Positions 32,042-42,287 of a DNA stretch of 64,000 nt are shown here, piece by piece; position 1 is the stretch's first letter; every line of letters begins with the position of its first letter. This DNA is from Caldicoprobacter guelmensis (GTDB lineage Bacteria > Bacillota > Clostridia > Caldicoprobacterales > Caldicoprobacteraceae). The notes beneath the pieces are model-generated. The model saw nothing but the letters and a program-made list of their open reading frames with translations. It did not search any database and was not told where the DNA came from. The DNA is taken from positions 8,004-72,003 of the forward strand of contig NZ_JAFBDW010000007.1 of the NCBI RefSeq assembly GCF_016908415.1, read 5' to 3'. A program made the position numbers and the translations under genes.

Positions 32042-33793
32042 ATGAAGGAGCTTAAAGCGCTTATGCGATATATGAAGCCTTACAGGCTTCATATATTTGT
32101 TGCCACCGTTTGTATGATAATGGTTACGGCTATGAATATGATCGGCCCCTGGATGATCCGCAACCTTATAAGCACGGTAACCCAGAGCGTAGAGGGTAAG
32201 GCAAGCCTAGCCCAGGTCAATTTCCTTGCTCTGGCTGTAATTGCAATATATCTGCTGAGGGCGATATCGCAGTTTGGTACCAACTACATATCTCACTATG
32301 CAGCGTGGAAGATGCTGGAGGACATAAGGAGCCATTTATATAATCATTTACAGACTCTCTCCTTGAGGTTTTTCCACGACAAACAAACGGGAGAACTCAT
32401 GTCCAGGGTACTCGATGATACTCGAAACTTTGAACAGCTGCTGGCTCATGCCATTCCAACCTTGGTGGTCAATGGCTTGATGCTCATTGGGGTGTCTGTT
32501 ATCCTGTTTTCCATGCATTTGAAGCTGGCGCTTTACACCCTTATACCGATCCCCTTGCTTTTCTGGATGGTTGTCAAGTTCAGCAAGATATCCCGTCCGA
32601 TGTTTAAGGAAGCGCAGAAGGAGATTGCAGAGGTTAGCGCCATCCTTCAGGATAACTTTTCGGGGATTAAGGAGATCAAGGCTTTTACTCAGGAAGAATA
32701 CGAAAGCGAGCGCACCTTAAGCCGCATAGCTGCTTACACCAGGGCCATATTGCGTGCGCTTAAGCTGAGCAATGCTTTTCATCCCAGCATAGAGTTTGTA
32801 TCCGGACTGGGAACGGTGATAGTCATATTTTTCGGGGGAAGGTTGGCCCTGACAAAACAATTGGCGCTGGAAGACCTAGTGGCTTTTCTGTTGTACCTTA
32901 ATACCTTTTATCAGCCCATAACCTCATTTGGGATGATCAACGAAGGGATACAGCATGCCCTGGCCAGTGCCGAGCGGGTATTTGAGATATTGAATGAGAA
33001 ACCAGAGATAAAGGATGACCCCGATGCAATAGAGATAGACAGGGTAAAAGGTAAGATAGAGTTTAGAAATGTAAGCTTTCGTTATGTGGATGAGGTTCCG
33101 GTATTGAAGAACGTATCCTTTAAGGTAAATCCCGGCGAGATGATAGCGCTGGTAGGTCCTACGGGGGTGGGTAAGACCACCATTGCCAACCTAATACCCA
33201 GGTTTTATGACCCTGATGAAGGTCAGATCTTGATAGATGATATAGACATAAGAAAGATTAAGCTGAGCAGTTTGAGAAAGCAGATAAGTATGGTTTCCCA
33301 GGACGTCTTCCTGTTCAACGGTACCGTGAAGGAGAATATTCTGTACGGGCGGCCTGATGCCACCGATGAAGAGGTAATTGCAGCTGCAAAGGCTGCCAAT
33401 GCCCACGAGTTTATAATGGAACTGCCTGAGGGGTACAACACTCGAGTGGGTGAAAGGGGAGTGAAGTTATCAGGAGGGCAGAAGCAGAGGATCTCCATAG
33501 CCCGTGCCCTTCTTAAGGATGCACCAATATTAATTTTGGATGAGGCCACTTCATCGGTAGATACCCAAACTGAGAAGCAGATTCAGGAGGCGCTGGAAAA
33601 CCTTATGAAAAACAGGACCACCATCGTGATTGCCCATCGCCTATCTACCATACGTGATGCTGACCAGATTATAGTGCTCAAGGACGGAGAAATAGTGGAA
33701 GCCGGCAAGCATAACGAGCTTCTCAAGAAAGGGGGCCTGTACAGCCAGCTGTGTAAAGCCCAGAGCACAAGTGAGGAGTTGATGGCCGTTTAG
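32042..33793 (+). CDS. ABC exporter, fused permease and ATPase
   Basis: 583 residues: six membrane helices (about 15-315), then an ATPase domain with Walker A GPTGVGKTT (near 380), signature LSGGQ (near 479) and Walker B ILILDEATSS (near 498). A homodimeric multidrug or lipid exporter of the MsbA/BmrA type. Under control of the MarR gene just upstream. Confidence 0.9.
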   Translation: MKELKALMRYMKPYRLHIFVATVCMIMVTAMNMIGPWMIRNLISTVTQSVEGKASLAQVNFLALAVIAIYLLRAISQFGTNYISHYAAWKMLEDIRSHLYNHLQTLSLRFFHDKQTGELMSRVLDDTRNFEQLLAHAIPTLVVNGLMLIGVSVILFSMHLKLALYTLIPIPLLFWMVVKFSKISRPMFKEAQKEIAEVSAILQDNFSGIKEIKAFTQEEYESERTLSRIAAYTRAILRALKLSNAFHPSIEFVSGLGTVIVIFFGGRLALTKQLALEDLVAFLLYLNTFYQPITSFGMINEGIQHALASAERVFEILNEKPEIKDDPDAIEIDRVKGKIEFRNVSFRYVDEVPVLKNVSFKVNPGEMIALVGPTGVGKTTIANLIPRFYDPDEGQILIDDIDIRKIKLSSLRKQISMVSQDVFLFNGTVKENILYGRPDATDEEVIAAAKAANAHEFIMELPEGYNTRVGERGVKLSGGQKQRISIARALLKDAPILILDEATSSVDTQTEKQIQEALENLMKNRTTIVIAHRLSTIRDADQIIVLKDGEIVEAGKHNELLKKGGLYSQLCKAQSTSEELMAV

Positions 33794-33975
33794 TGAACCT
33801 AAACGCAGGGATAAACTCCTGTGTGCATCTGCTTAGGGAGGGCCATAAATTTATTAAAAGAGAGGCTGTTATTGAATATTGGAAATAACGGAGAATTTTT
33901 AGCTTTATGTCCGTTTTATATTGATGAAGGGTGTTTAAAAAATATATAAAACTATACAGAAAGGAGCTTTAAAAG

Positions 33976-34392
33976 ATGGCCATAAAGTGGAGGAAGGATC
34001 TGGAGGTCGGAATTGATGAAATTGACAATCAACACAAGTCACTGGTGGAGGCCATAAATAAGTTGCTGGAGGCCAGCGCTGCCGGTAGGGCTAAACAGGA
34101 AATCGGCAACACCCTTGACTTTCTGTCAGATTACGTTATAACGCATTTTAACTATGAGCTGGAATATCAGAAAAAGCATAATTACCCAAAATATGAAGAA
34201 CATCAGAAATTGCACCAGTTTTTTTTGCAAGAAGTTGAGGGGTTGAAAAGGAAGTTTGATCAGGAGGGGGCGACTCTTTCTTTCATTGTTCAGTTCAACA
34301 AAAAAATTGTCGATTGGTTTGTGAACCATATTAGCAAGGCTGATAAGGATTACGCCGAGTATATACAATCCATAAAGGATTCAATAAAATAG
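33976..34392 (+). CDS. Bacteriohemerythrin
   Basis: 138 residues. All seven iron ligands can be assigned: H20, H57, E61, H76, H80, H118 and D123, in the pattern H...HxxxE...HxxxH...HxxxxD. Single-domain oxygen-binding diiron protein used by anaerobes and microaerophiles to scavenge or sense oxygen. AGAAAGGAGC gives a good site before ATG. A decayed relative lies at 1407-1579. Confidence 0.92.
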   Translation: MAIKWRKDLEVGIDEIDNQHKSLVEAINKLLEASAAGRAKQEIGNTLDFLSDYVITHFNYELEYQKKHNYPKYEEHQKLHQFFLQEVEGLKRKFDQEGATLSFIVQFNKKIVDWFVNHISKADKDYAEYIQSIKDSIK

Positions 34393-34485
34393 CTTTTTAT
34401 GTTTTAGTATTAGAGAAAGTTTTGTTGTGAGTAGATTGTTGTGAATAAGGTTGTGCAGTGAGAAATTTTATTTATTGGGCTGCCG

Positions 34486-35736
34486 TCATTCATAGCTTAA
34501 GAAAGCCTCTTGTTCTACTCTGGCCTTTTCCTTAAGCATGACCTTTATGAGCGGATGAAACTCGCTATAATCCGGATCGTAAAGCAATTTTTGTAAAGCT
34601 TGAGCGTACTTTTCATCAAAGGACTGCCAAAATCGCTTTACTGACGTAAAAGCATCAACGTCCATAAGATAGGGCTGAAGGGTGGGAATGATTCGCGTTT
34701 TAAGGCGTTTAAATATCTGAAACCCTCCCAGGTCCATGTCGCCCCAGTGGTAAAATGTGATGCCGCACCTGCAGGCGACCTCATATATTTTTTTGAAAAA
34801 CAGCCCTTTTACCGGACTGTAAAATCCGCCATGGTATATCACTAATTCATCAGGGTTCCTCTTTTTGAATACGTAATCTACATAGTTGGCTTTGTTTTCT
34901 ATAAAGAGGATGCGCTTCACGGTCGGTAACTCTAAAATCGCCATATCGCGTATGGTTGGGGTGTTTATAGCTACACCATGTATAAGGGGCGTGAAATCCG
35001 CAACCCGCCCCTGTATGGAGGCCAGCATGTTGCCGCAAAACTCTACCTGCTCAGGAGCCTTGACAATGCCTATGAGAGATAAGATCTCGTCATCGGTCCA
35101 TTCTCCAGCCTGTAGGTCCTCCTCCTGCCAGTATTTTTTGATAATGCTCAGCAGCCTTCGGCGTAAGTTTTTTTCGAAGTATTTTGAGTCGCCGAAGCAC
35201 CTTAGGCTAAACACTCGCTCCAGCAGCTCATCTTCACCTTTGACGTCAATAAAGAGCAGTACTTTCAAGAGATTTTGTAAAAGTTCGCTGTCCTCGGGGA
35301 GAAAGGGGGGGATGGACAGCTTTTGTTCCAGCCATGCTTGGGCATCTTCTAAGAAGCTGCGGATCCACGAGGAGGCGATGCGGCTTTTCGCCTCTTGCAC
35401 CAGGACAAGGGCATTTTCCACATGTTTTCGTTTGGGCACTCTTTCGGCCTGCCGGTATGCTTCTTGCAGGGCATCCAGATTCAGCCATACACGGCTGATA
35501 ATGTTGCCTTTTTCAAAGCGCATCCATTCAAAGCCGATTAAGCCTTCTCTTTCAAGGTCCATCACCACCGAATTGATGAGGTCCTTGGTTGGGGTATCTT
35601 CTATGTTGTATTCGGGGAATTCGTCAGAGCACAAATTTATGAGAATCCTTCGGTTTGTGGAAGCAGCACCTTTATAGGCGCTGCTTCTTTCGTATTTATC
35701 CAGCAGCCGGTTGAGTATCAGCTTCCTGTAGTTCAT
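34486..35736 (-). CDS. jetD: Wadjet subunit JetD, Toprim-type nuclease
   Basis: 416 residues. The C-terminal DUF2220-type Toprim domain has E280 in ILFIEN and the DxD pair D333/D335 in HWGDMDLGGF, the metal-binding residues that cut DNA. In Wadjet the SMC-like complex recognises closed circular DNA by loop extrusion and JetD cleaves it, clearing plasmids. The start ATG 35736 has GGAGGAG just before it, so the 41-bp overlap with jetC is real. Last gene of jetABCD. Confidence 0.88.
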   Translation of the reverse strand: MNYRKLILNRLLDKYERSSAYKGAASTNRRILINLCSDEFPEYNIEDTPTKDLINSVVMDLEREGLIGFEWMRFEKGNIISRVWLNLDALQEAYRQAERVPKRKHVENALVLVQEAKSRIASSWIRSFLEDAQAWLEQKLSIPPFLPEDSELLQNLLKVLLFIDVKGEDELLERVFSLRCFGDSKYFEKNLRRRLLSIIKKYWQEEDLQAGEWTDDEILSLIGIVKAPEQVEFCGNMLASIQGRVADFTPLIHGVAINTPTIRDMAILELPTVKRILFIENKANYVDYVFKKRNPDELVIYHGGFYSPVKGLFFKKIYEVACRCGITFYHWGDMDLGGFQIFKRLKTRIIPTLQPYLMDVDAFTSVKRFWQSFDEKYAQALQKLLYDPDYSEFHPLIKVMLKEKARVEQEAFLSYE

Positions 35737-38700
35737 ACATCTCCTCCTTTATCCGTTTGGCATCAAAGGCTTTGACGAACGACCTGTTTCCGCTTCGTAT
35801 CACGCACAGGGTTCTGTCCACAAGAGGAGCTATGTCGCCTATTTTTTCGGAGGGGGCCGAAAGTATGGCCTGAAGCCCGAACTTGCGCAAAAGCTTGATG
35901 CTTTCCTGTATCCTGTCACTGTCCATCTTGCTGAAGGCCTCGTCAAACATGATGAGGCGGATGGTGTTGCCCGACTCGTTATTGTATCGCGTTCGATACA
36001 GCTGGGCAAATGAGGCCAGCATGGCTATATAGAAGGGGGTTTGGGTTTCGCCGCCCGATTTTTTGTGCAGGGTTTTTGACAGCCGTTGCTCCCTATCCTG
36101 GCTGTCGGTGACTATCAGGTCAAAGGTAAGGTAAGTCTTGTAGTCGGTAAACCGTTTGATGTTTTTTTCAAGCTCAGCCCTGGTATCGGCATCCGTTTGT
36201 AAGTCCACGTCGGTGATGTGCTTAAACAGCTCTTCGATGGCGTCTTTGTGCTTTTCAAAAAATACCTGCGATGCCAGGTTGTAGCCGTCCATCAGCAGCT
36301 CGTCGGTGATCATGTCATAAAACCGCCGGTATTCTGGCCTGGGACTAACCACGAATCTGTATCGGTCATTCCCAAAGCTGCTTTCCTTCAAGGCGGTGTT
36401 GAGCTCTTCGATTTGCTCCTTGACCATGTCTATGTTGGCTTTGAGCTTGGCTAAAAAGTCATCACGGAACTGCTGAAAGGCCTTTTCCTTGGCGTCTTTG
36501 ATCTTCTCCATATATTCAGGCAGCTTGATGGCTTTAAGCTCGTTGAGTTCCTTCTCATATGGCCCGTTGTCGGGGAGGTTTATGTCGTACGACATGCGGT
36601 ATTCCCGGTTGTATTCCGAACGAGCAGCTACCAGCTCGTCTCTCTTCTTATTCATCTGGCTTTGAGTTCTGGCCACTTGGCTGTAGAAGTTATTATAAAC
36701 TTCAATGGCCGATGCTCGGCTGGAAAGTTCCTTTTGGAAGCGCGGCTCACCCATCTCTTCAACCCAGTCGTTGGGGAACTGTTCATTTATGCGCTTTTGA
36801 TACAGCTCGACGTTTTGTTTTGCGGTAGGCAATTTGTTTTGCGCTATTTCCTTGTTTTGGGCCTGAAGGCCGATAACTTTGGCCAGGGATGTTTCTTCCT
36901 CTTTTTTTAAGTTTTGAATCTTCTGTTCCACCGCTTTGATCTTTTGTTCTATCTGCACTAACCAGGTTAAATCCAGCCTTCCCAGCTCATCCACTATGTC
37001 TTTGAGCTTTGATTCTAATAGAGGTATGGCTTTGCTCTTTTCCAGTGCTTCCATGATGTTTTCGGCCTCGTTGAGGTTCATGGACTCCATGGAATATATA
37101 CCGCGTAGCCACTTAGACAGGCTCTCGAGGCTTGCTAATTCTTTTTCAATCTGGGCTATCTGTGCCGTTTTGCTCTCAATCTGCTCCTCTATGGACTTTC
37201 GACCGATGTAGGGGTTTTTCCATCGGTCAGGGTGAAGCTGGCGTGCCACAAAATTTTGGTAAAGCATGCAGGTATCGGTTATGGCCCTTGAATAGTTACG
37301 CAGGTCCTCCACTTTGTCGCACTTTATAACGTTGCCCATTACAAAATCGACGAACATACGGGCGTAAGGGTTGGAGGTCTCCACTTCTTGTGCCAGGCTG
37401 TTTTCCATGGCAACAGGCTTAAGCTCTGCCAGCTTGCCGGTGTCCACCAGCCCCAGGTCGTAAAACCCCTTTTCAAACTTTAACCTGTCGTATACTTTCA
37501 AGGCGTCCAGGAAGTGTTCGGGCTCCACTATAAGGTAAAATTTTTGGGTGTGGAGGTAAGCCTCTATGGCGTTTTTCCAGCGCAGATCCCGTATTTCAAG
37601 CAGGTCGGCCAGAATGTGTACTTCTACTGTTCGCCCATATTTAGCCGAGAGGGCAGAGGAGATTTCATTTTTAAGCTCCAATAGGTTTCGGGCATATGGC
37701 TTTATACCTCGTTTCAGGTTTTCTACATCGTTTGCCAGTTCATCTTGTAACCTTTTTGCATTGATTATTGCTCTATCGATGAAGTTGCCTATTTGGGCTG
37801 CTAGCTGTTTGAGCTGATTTATAAGGCTTATTATGCTATTAAAACCCAGGGCGGCTATGGCTTCAAGGGTCTGGCTGTCAACCTTGAGCAGCTGTTCGGC
37901 GTAGGTTAAAGCCTGGTCAGACAATCCCATCAGCTCATCCCAGTCGTTTTCTATGTCCTGCCAGTTAAAGACGATGGATCCGCCCTTTGACTTATCTTGC
38001 GGTGCAGTGGCATGCTTTGTTTTCATGTGGTATATCGCATCGATAGTGCTGCCGGTATTGCTGCTTTGTGATACCTGAACGTTTTGCAGGGCGTGTATGC
38101 ACTCGCGCCACACCCTGCCGTAGTGTCGCATCTGCTTTATGATGCGGTTTAGCTCCCCTTTAAGCTGCCCGAGCTGGTCTTCCAGCTGTTCTTTCTGGCT
38201 TTGCAACGCATTAATTTTTCTCTGTATATCCGATGTGGCTTTGTCGGCTATCAGCTGTTCTCGCTCTTTTTCAAGCATTTTTATGTTTTCTTTGATTTCG
38301 TTTATTTTGGCTTCCATCTCGTTTATTTCTTGCTGATTTTGGCTGTAGGCTTTTTCGAGCCGTGCTACCTCATCGAGCGCCATTTGAAGCTGGGCCCGTT
38401 CTATGATATAGCTGTGCATCAAAAACTTTTGCTTTTCTTCCAGATAAGCGTTGTATTTTTGCTGTATATCCTCCAGGGCGGCTATGCGCTTCATCATCAT
38501 TTCCGCATCCTGTTCCAGCCTCTTATAATACCGGATATTGTCCTGCATAAGGCTTATGTCCACAGGGCCCTTTACATCGCACACGTCGTTGGTGATAAAT
38601 GACTCGATGTCAGCTATGGGGGAGAAAGGCACGGCTTTTTTAAACAGGCTGAAATACTTCAGTTTAAGGCCTCCAAGCTTGCCCCTAAGTATCTCCTGAT

Positions 38701-39217
38701 AGCCGCGATTTGTCTCTGGGAACTGGAACTTCCCTCTTTTGTAGTTCTTCATAAAGTAGCTGCGCAGGTCTTTAAACGACATAGGGGTATCGTTTTGAAT
38801 AAAGTGGTTATCGGGCAAGGAGTCATCCAATATAAAAAACCGGTGTTCAAACGTGCCATCGTCGTAGCAATCAAACACCACACCCAGGGTAAACCAGTTG
38901 TCTTTGAAGTCATCATAGAACTCGCAGGCTATATAGCTGGTGAATCTACCGCTTCTTAAGTATTTAAATCCGGCATCGCCGTCGTCGCCTATTTCGCCCC
39001 ACAGGTAGCCTTTGAGCGTCCTGGCGGATTTATCGTTGGCGGCTTTGTTGAAGAAATGGCCGCTGGTGTCCCCAAGCATTAAAAGCTGTATGGCGTCGAT
39101 TATGGTGGACTTGCCAGCGGCGTTGGCACCCGTCAAAAAGTTTATGGTGTCAAATTCTATAAGCTCCTTCCAGAAGTAGTGCCAGTTGATGAGGAGGAGT
39201 TTGGTGAGCTTTTTCAT
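35696..39217 (-). CDS. jetC: Wadjet subunit JetC, SMC-like ATPase
   Basis: 1173 residues. Walker A GANAAGKST at 30-38, long coiled coils (about 230-430 and 700-960) around a hinge-like globular region (about 480-660), signature KSGGE ending at 1057, and Walker B LIMFDEAF with D1092/E1093. This is the MukB/MksB-like motor of Wadjet. Both ATPase halves are intact. It overlaps jetB by 4 bp and jetD by 41 bp. Confidence 0.92.
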   Translation of the reverse strand: MKKLTKLLLINWHYFWKELIEFDTINFLTGANAAGKSTIIDAIQLLMLGDTSGHFFNKAANDKSARTLKGYLWGEIGDDGDAGFKYLRSGRFTSYIACEFYDDFKDNWFTLGVVFDCYDDGTFEHRFFILDDSLPDNHFIQNDTPMSFKDLRSYFMKNYKRGKFQFPETNRGYQEILRGKLGGLKLKYFSLFKKAVPFSPIADIESFITNDVCDVKGPVDISLMQDNIRYYKRLEQDAEMMMKRIAALEDIQQKYNAYLEEKQKFLMHSYIIERAQLQMALDEVARLEKAYSQNQQEINEMEAKINEIKENIKMLEKEREQLIADKATSDIQRKINALQSQKEQLEDQLGQLKGELNRIIKQMRHYGRVWRECIHALQNVQVSQSSNTGSTIDAIYHMKTKHATAPQDKSKGGSIVFNWQDIENDWDELMGLSDQALTYAEQLLKVDSQTLEAIAALGFNSIISLINQLKQLAAQIGNFIDRAIINAKRLQDELANDVENLKRGIKPYARNLLELKNEISSALSAKYGRTVEVHILADLLEIRDLRWKNAIEAYLHTQKFYLIVEPEHFLDALKVYDRLKFEKGFYDLGLVDTGKLAELKPVAMENSLAQEVETSNPYARMFVDFVMGNVIKCDKVEDLRNYSRAITDTCMLYQNFVARQLHPDRWKNPYIGRKSIEEQIESKTAQIAQIEKELASLESLSKWLRGIYSMESMNLNEAENIMEALEKSKAIPLLESKLKDIVDELGRLDLTWLVQIEQKIKAVEQKIQNLKKEEETSLAKVIGLQAQNKEIAQNKLPTAKQNVELYQKRINEQFPNDWVEEMGEPRFQKELSSRASAIEVYNNFYSQVARTQSQMNKKRDELVAARSEYNREYRMSYDINLPDNGPYEKELNELKAIKLPEYMEKIKDAKEKAFQQFRDDFLAKLKANIDMVKEQIEELNTALKESSFGNDRYRFVVSPRPEYRRFYDMITDELLMDGYNLASQVFFEKHKDAIEELFKHITDVDLQTDADTRAELEKNIKRFTDYKTYLTFDLIVTDSQDREQRLSKTLHKKSGGETQTPFYIAMLASFAQLYRTRYNNESGNTIRLIMFDEAFSKMDSDRIQESIKLLRKFGLQAILSAPSEKIGDIAPLVDRTLCVIRSGNRSFVKAFDAKRIKEEMYELQEADTQPAAG

Positions 39218-39873
39218 TGTTCCACCTCGCCTCTTATAACGTCTTGCTCCTCGGCTCCATTCAATTCTTGATTAGAGTCCTCTTCTTCGCCGAGGGTTTC
39301 GTAGATCCTGCTAATCTTTTCGTTGGTCACCACAAACAATATCGAAGGCAAGATGAGGAGTTTATTGTCTGGTTCCTCCCATTTACCTTCCAGCTTTTGT
39401 ATGATGTTATAATATGCCAGCTGGTGCAGTGCCTCTGTTATGTCGCGATCAGAAGGCTTCTTTTTTACAAGCCCCAGGGTCAGCATTTTATGGATGACCT
39501 GGCCTGTGCTGGTTAGAACCTCTTTCCGAAGGGTCACCTTTTCCCGTTCCTCTTCAAATATAAGGCGGAGTATGAACAGTATGATGGTGGTGTTTCGGTC
39601 AAGCCTGACTCGGTTGTACTCGTAACTATTCACAAGGGCGATCACGCCATACTGGCTGTCCTTGTAAAGCGCCCAACCGGAATACCACAGGTATTCGCTA
39701 AACAGCGCAAAGTTGCGTTCTATGAAACGATATTCGGGGTTTACGCGCATCATCCCCTCTTTGGCGTCGTAGATGTCCCGTATGATGAATGTACGGGATA
39801 AGAGTAGATTTACAAGCCTTCTGAACTCCTCTTTTTCTGAACTGCTCAGCTTCTCGTATTCTTCAACCCACAT
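39214..39873 (-). CDS. jetB: Wadjet subunit JetB (DUF4194, MukE/MksE-like)
   Basis: 219 residues. Winged-helix kleisin-associated protein; contains VNPEYRFIERNFALFSEYLWYSGW and TIILFILRLIFEEEREKVTL, typical of DUF4194. It bridges JetA and the JetC heads. It overlaps jetA by 11 bp and jetC by 4 bp. The C-terminus is acidic (GEEEDSNQELNGAEEQD). Confidence 0.88.
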   Translation of the reverse strand: MWVEEYEKLSSSEKEEFRRLVNLLLSRTFIIRDIYDAKEGMMRVNPEYRFIERNFALFSEYLWYSGWALYKDSQYGVIALVNSYEYNRVRLDRNTTIILFILRLIFEEEREKVTLRKEVLTSTGQVIHKMLTLGLVKKKPSDRDITEALHQLAYYNIIQKLEGKWEEPDNKLLILPSILFVVTNEKISRIYETLGEEEDSNQELNGAEEQDVIRGEVEQ

Positions 39874-41311
39874 TGGCCCTGTCCTTTCTTATAAATCTCA
39901 TGTTAGGGATTCTGTAACCATTATTATATACGTATCCATCCATGAATTCTACCCTGTAAAACATCTTTCGGTCGTGGCCCTTTAAAGTGGCCAGCATGAG
40001 GAGTATGAAGGATTCATCATCGGGGAGCGGAATTTCATGGCTGTACACCACATCGAAATCCTTCATCACGTTTCTCATGAAAGCCATAACCCTGGTGTGG
40101 TTGTAACTTTTTTTGGCTTTGTCCAGGAATTCCTTCATTATCTCCTCTTCATCCTCGTCCTGAGATGGCGGTAGCTGCAAGGGCGTGCTTTCGAGCTTTT
40201 TGTGCCGTGCAGCCCTTACATACAGCGAATTTTCATCTATGTATCTCTGGTGGAACAGCTCCACGGCTTCCTGTAGTCTGGCTATAAGCGTCTCTTGCTT
40301 TTGCTGCGGGCTGTCGGCAACCCTCTTTAATATTTCCACTATCTTTCCTTTGATGCTGCGGTCGGTGTTTAAAAGGTAGCGCATCTTTTCAACCGATGCT
40401 CGGGTATAGGCCGTGTTCTTGCGGTCGATCTCTTCAAGTATGTTATCCAGGCGTTCGTAAGTATCCATGATATACCCTATCTTGCTCAAGATGTCCTCAT
40501 GCCCTTCTTCACGGGTTTTGTATCGACCGCGCATTACGGCTTGCTCCACCGTACGCTGGCGCAACGAGCTGTCTGTCAGCCAGCGTTGTAGCAGCCGCAG
40601 TATAGGCGCTTTGTAGCGCGGGATGGAATCGAAGGTCTTCAGGGGATGGTATATCCGGTCGCTTACCAGGGTTTTGTATTCGTCGAAGTGCCCTTTCAAC
40701 ACCTCGTTTACCGTTGCAAGGTCGCTTAAAGCCTGGTGATAGCGGCGGATGTTGTTGTGCAGCGACTTTAGCTCGTCCACCAGCCTGACGGTGTTTTCGT
40801 ATGCCGTAAACAGCGCGTTATAACTGCTGGAGTCCTCTTCCTCTTCATGGGCTGTCTTTAAGGCCGAGTAAGTGGAAAAGACGTAGGAGTTATACTCCTT
40901 CAAGTTTTCATCGGTGAATGAAAACAGCAGGTTAATGAGCTTTATGGAATAATCGGGTAGCGTGACCACTTCCTCGAAGGAATCATCCTGATATTCTACA
41001 TCGATCCATCCTGTTTCTTTAAGGCGCCTCAATATAAAGTGTGCGATGGTTGACAGGCTGATGTTGTTTTCATTGCTACCGTTTGAAGATTCCGTTGAAG
41101 GCTCTTCCGTATTTTCCATCTCTTCCATGTCTATACTCAGCATCTTCTCGTCCAGGTTGGAGATAAGCATGGAAATGAGGTCTTCCTTCTTTATGGTCAT
41201 CTCCTGGCGAAAGGCTTTCCTCAATACAAACAGCGCATCGGCGTAGATATGTTTGTTTTTGGATGCCAAGATAGAAAACAGATTTTGCGGCAGCACATCA
41301 AAAAGGTGCAT
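39863..41311 (-). CDS. jetA: Wadjet subunit JetA (kleisin-like)
   Basis: 482 residues starting MHLFDVLPQNLFSILASKNK, the opening I associate with the JetA/DUF5716 family of non-type-I Wadjet. Helical throughout, with an acidic low-complexity insert near 70-80 (MEENTEEPSTESS-like) and near 385 (DEDEEE). It is the kleisin that links the SMC heads. First gene of the jetABCD operon on the minus strand. I favour type II but cannot exclude type III. Confidence 0.85.
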   Translation of the reverse strand: MHLFDVLPQNLFSILASKNKHIYADALFVLRKAFRQEMTIKKEDLISMLISNLDEKMLSIDMEEMENTEEPSTESSNGSNENNISLSTIAHFILRRLKETGWIDVEYQDDSFEEVVTLPDYSIKLINLLFSFTDENLKEYNSYVFSTYSALKTAHEEEEDSSSYNALFTAYENTVRLVDELKSLHNNIRRYHQALSDLATVNEVLKGHFDEYKTLVSDRIYHPLKTFDSIPRYKAPILRLLQRWLTDSSLRQRTVEQAVMRGRYKTREEGHEDILSKIGYIMDTYERLDNILEEIDRKNTAYTRASVEKMRYLLNTDRSIKGKIVEILKRVADSPQQKQETLIARLQEAVELFHQRYIDENSLYVRAARHKKLESTPLQLPPSQDEDEEEIMKEFLDKAKKSYNHTRVMAFMRNVMKDFDVVYSHEIPLPDDESFILLMLATLKGHDRKMFYRVEFMDGYVYNNGYRIPNMRFIRKDRANVG

Positions 41312-41515
41312 GGTAGCCTGTCCCTTCCTTTAATAAGTAGATTTTATTGCCATTATGCAAGCAATTTCGTTAACTGCTAGCATGAAGAGGACTTTTCTTT
41401 AAGCAAAACATTTTGTCGAATACTCGGTGTAGCGGATTGTCATAATAAGTTTAACACATGGCTGTGGATAATTAAAGGCACTTTTTAATTTTTGTGAGGT
41501 TGAGCAAATGTCAAA
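41312..41515. other. Divergent intergenic region between jetA and the rhomboid gene
   Basis: About 200 bases without a gene. No good jetA promoter is visible on the minus strand; only weak boxes (TTGCTT, TATTAA) occur. No palindromic operator stands out. Confidence 0.4.
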
Positions 41516-41544
41516 TTGAAAAGAGCTTGTAAAAATGGTAGTAT
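41516..41544 (+). promoter_or_regulatory. Probable promoter of the rhomboid gene
   Basis: TTGAAA (41516-41521) and TAGTAT (41539-41544) are 17 bp apart, 50 nt before the start codon. Confidence 0.5.
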
Positions 41545-41594
41545 AAAAGTGGTAGTGTGAGGATGAAACTTGGATAGGAAAAGGGGAATTATTT

Positions 41595-42287
41595 ATGATT
41601 CCATTGAGGGATACCATACCCAGCAGGCGTGAGCCTTTGGCAACCGTCATGCTTATAGTCATCAACGTGATGATATTTATAGGCCAGTCATTGATGCCCG
41701 ATGTGGGGTTTGCGCAGTTTGTGTATGAGTATGGATTTATACCCCAAAGGTTTTTAAAGTCTATAGCAAAGTTTGGGATATTTGAGGCCAGTACATACAT
41801 GCCGCTTTTTACCAGCATGTTTCTCCACGGCAATTGGATGCATCTTATCAGCAATATGTGGGTGTTGTGGCTGTTTGGCGATAACGTAGAGGATGTAATG
41901 GGCAGCATAAAGTTTGTGATATTCTATATATTGTGCGGCTTAATAGCGGGATTTACCCATTTTTTGTTCAACCCCACATCCAATGTGCCTACCGTTGGGG
42001 CTTCGGGAGCCATTGCCGGCGTCATGGGCGCCTACTTTGTACTGTTTCCTCATGCCAGGATTGTGACACTGGTTCCGTTCTTTTTCTTCTTGCCATTGTT
42101 CATACACGTGCCGGCCTTCATATACTTGATTTTGTGGTTCATAAGCCAGCTGTATTCGGGCGTCATACAGTGGATAGGCGGTGGCAGCGTAGGAGGTATA
42201 GCCTGGTGGGCGCACATAAGCGGATTTTTGGCCGGGGTGTTTATACACAGGGTATTCATCGCCCGAAGAAGGTATAGGTATTATTGA
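41595..42287 (+). CDS. Rhomboid intramembrane serine protease
   Basis: 230 residues, six or more membrane helices. Catalytic serine S137 in VGASGAIAGVMG and catalytic histidine H207 in WWAHISGFLAG; the HGNWMHLISNMW loop near 76-87 is also typical. It cleaves membrane proteins within or near the bilayer; the substrate is unknown. Monocistronic, ended by the hairpin at 42395. Confidence 0.92.
   Translation: MIPLRDTIPSRREPLATVMLIVINVMIFIGQSLMPDVGFAQFVYEYGFIPQRFLKSIAKFGIFEASTYMPLFTSMFLHGNWMHLISNMWVLWLFGDNVEDVMGSIKFVIFYILCGLIAGFTHFLFNPTSNVPTVGASGAIAGVMGAYFVLFPHARIVTLVPFFFFLPLFIHVPAFIYLILWFISQLYSGVIQWIGGGSVGGIAWWAHISGFLAGVFIHRVFIARRRYRYY

Noticed and set aside
34886..35677. Rightward 263-codon frame inside jetD
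   Set aside because: Antisense shadow of jetD; low-complexity serine/arginine composition.
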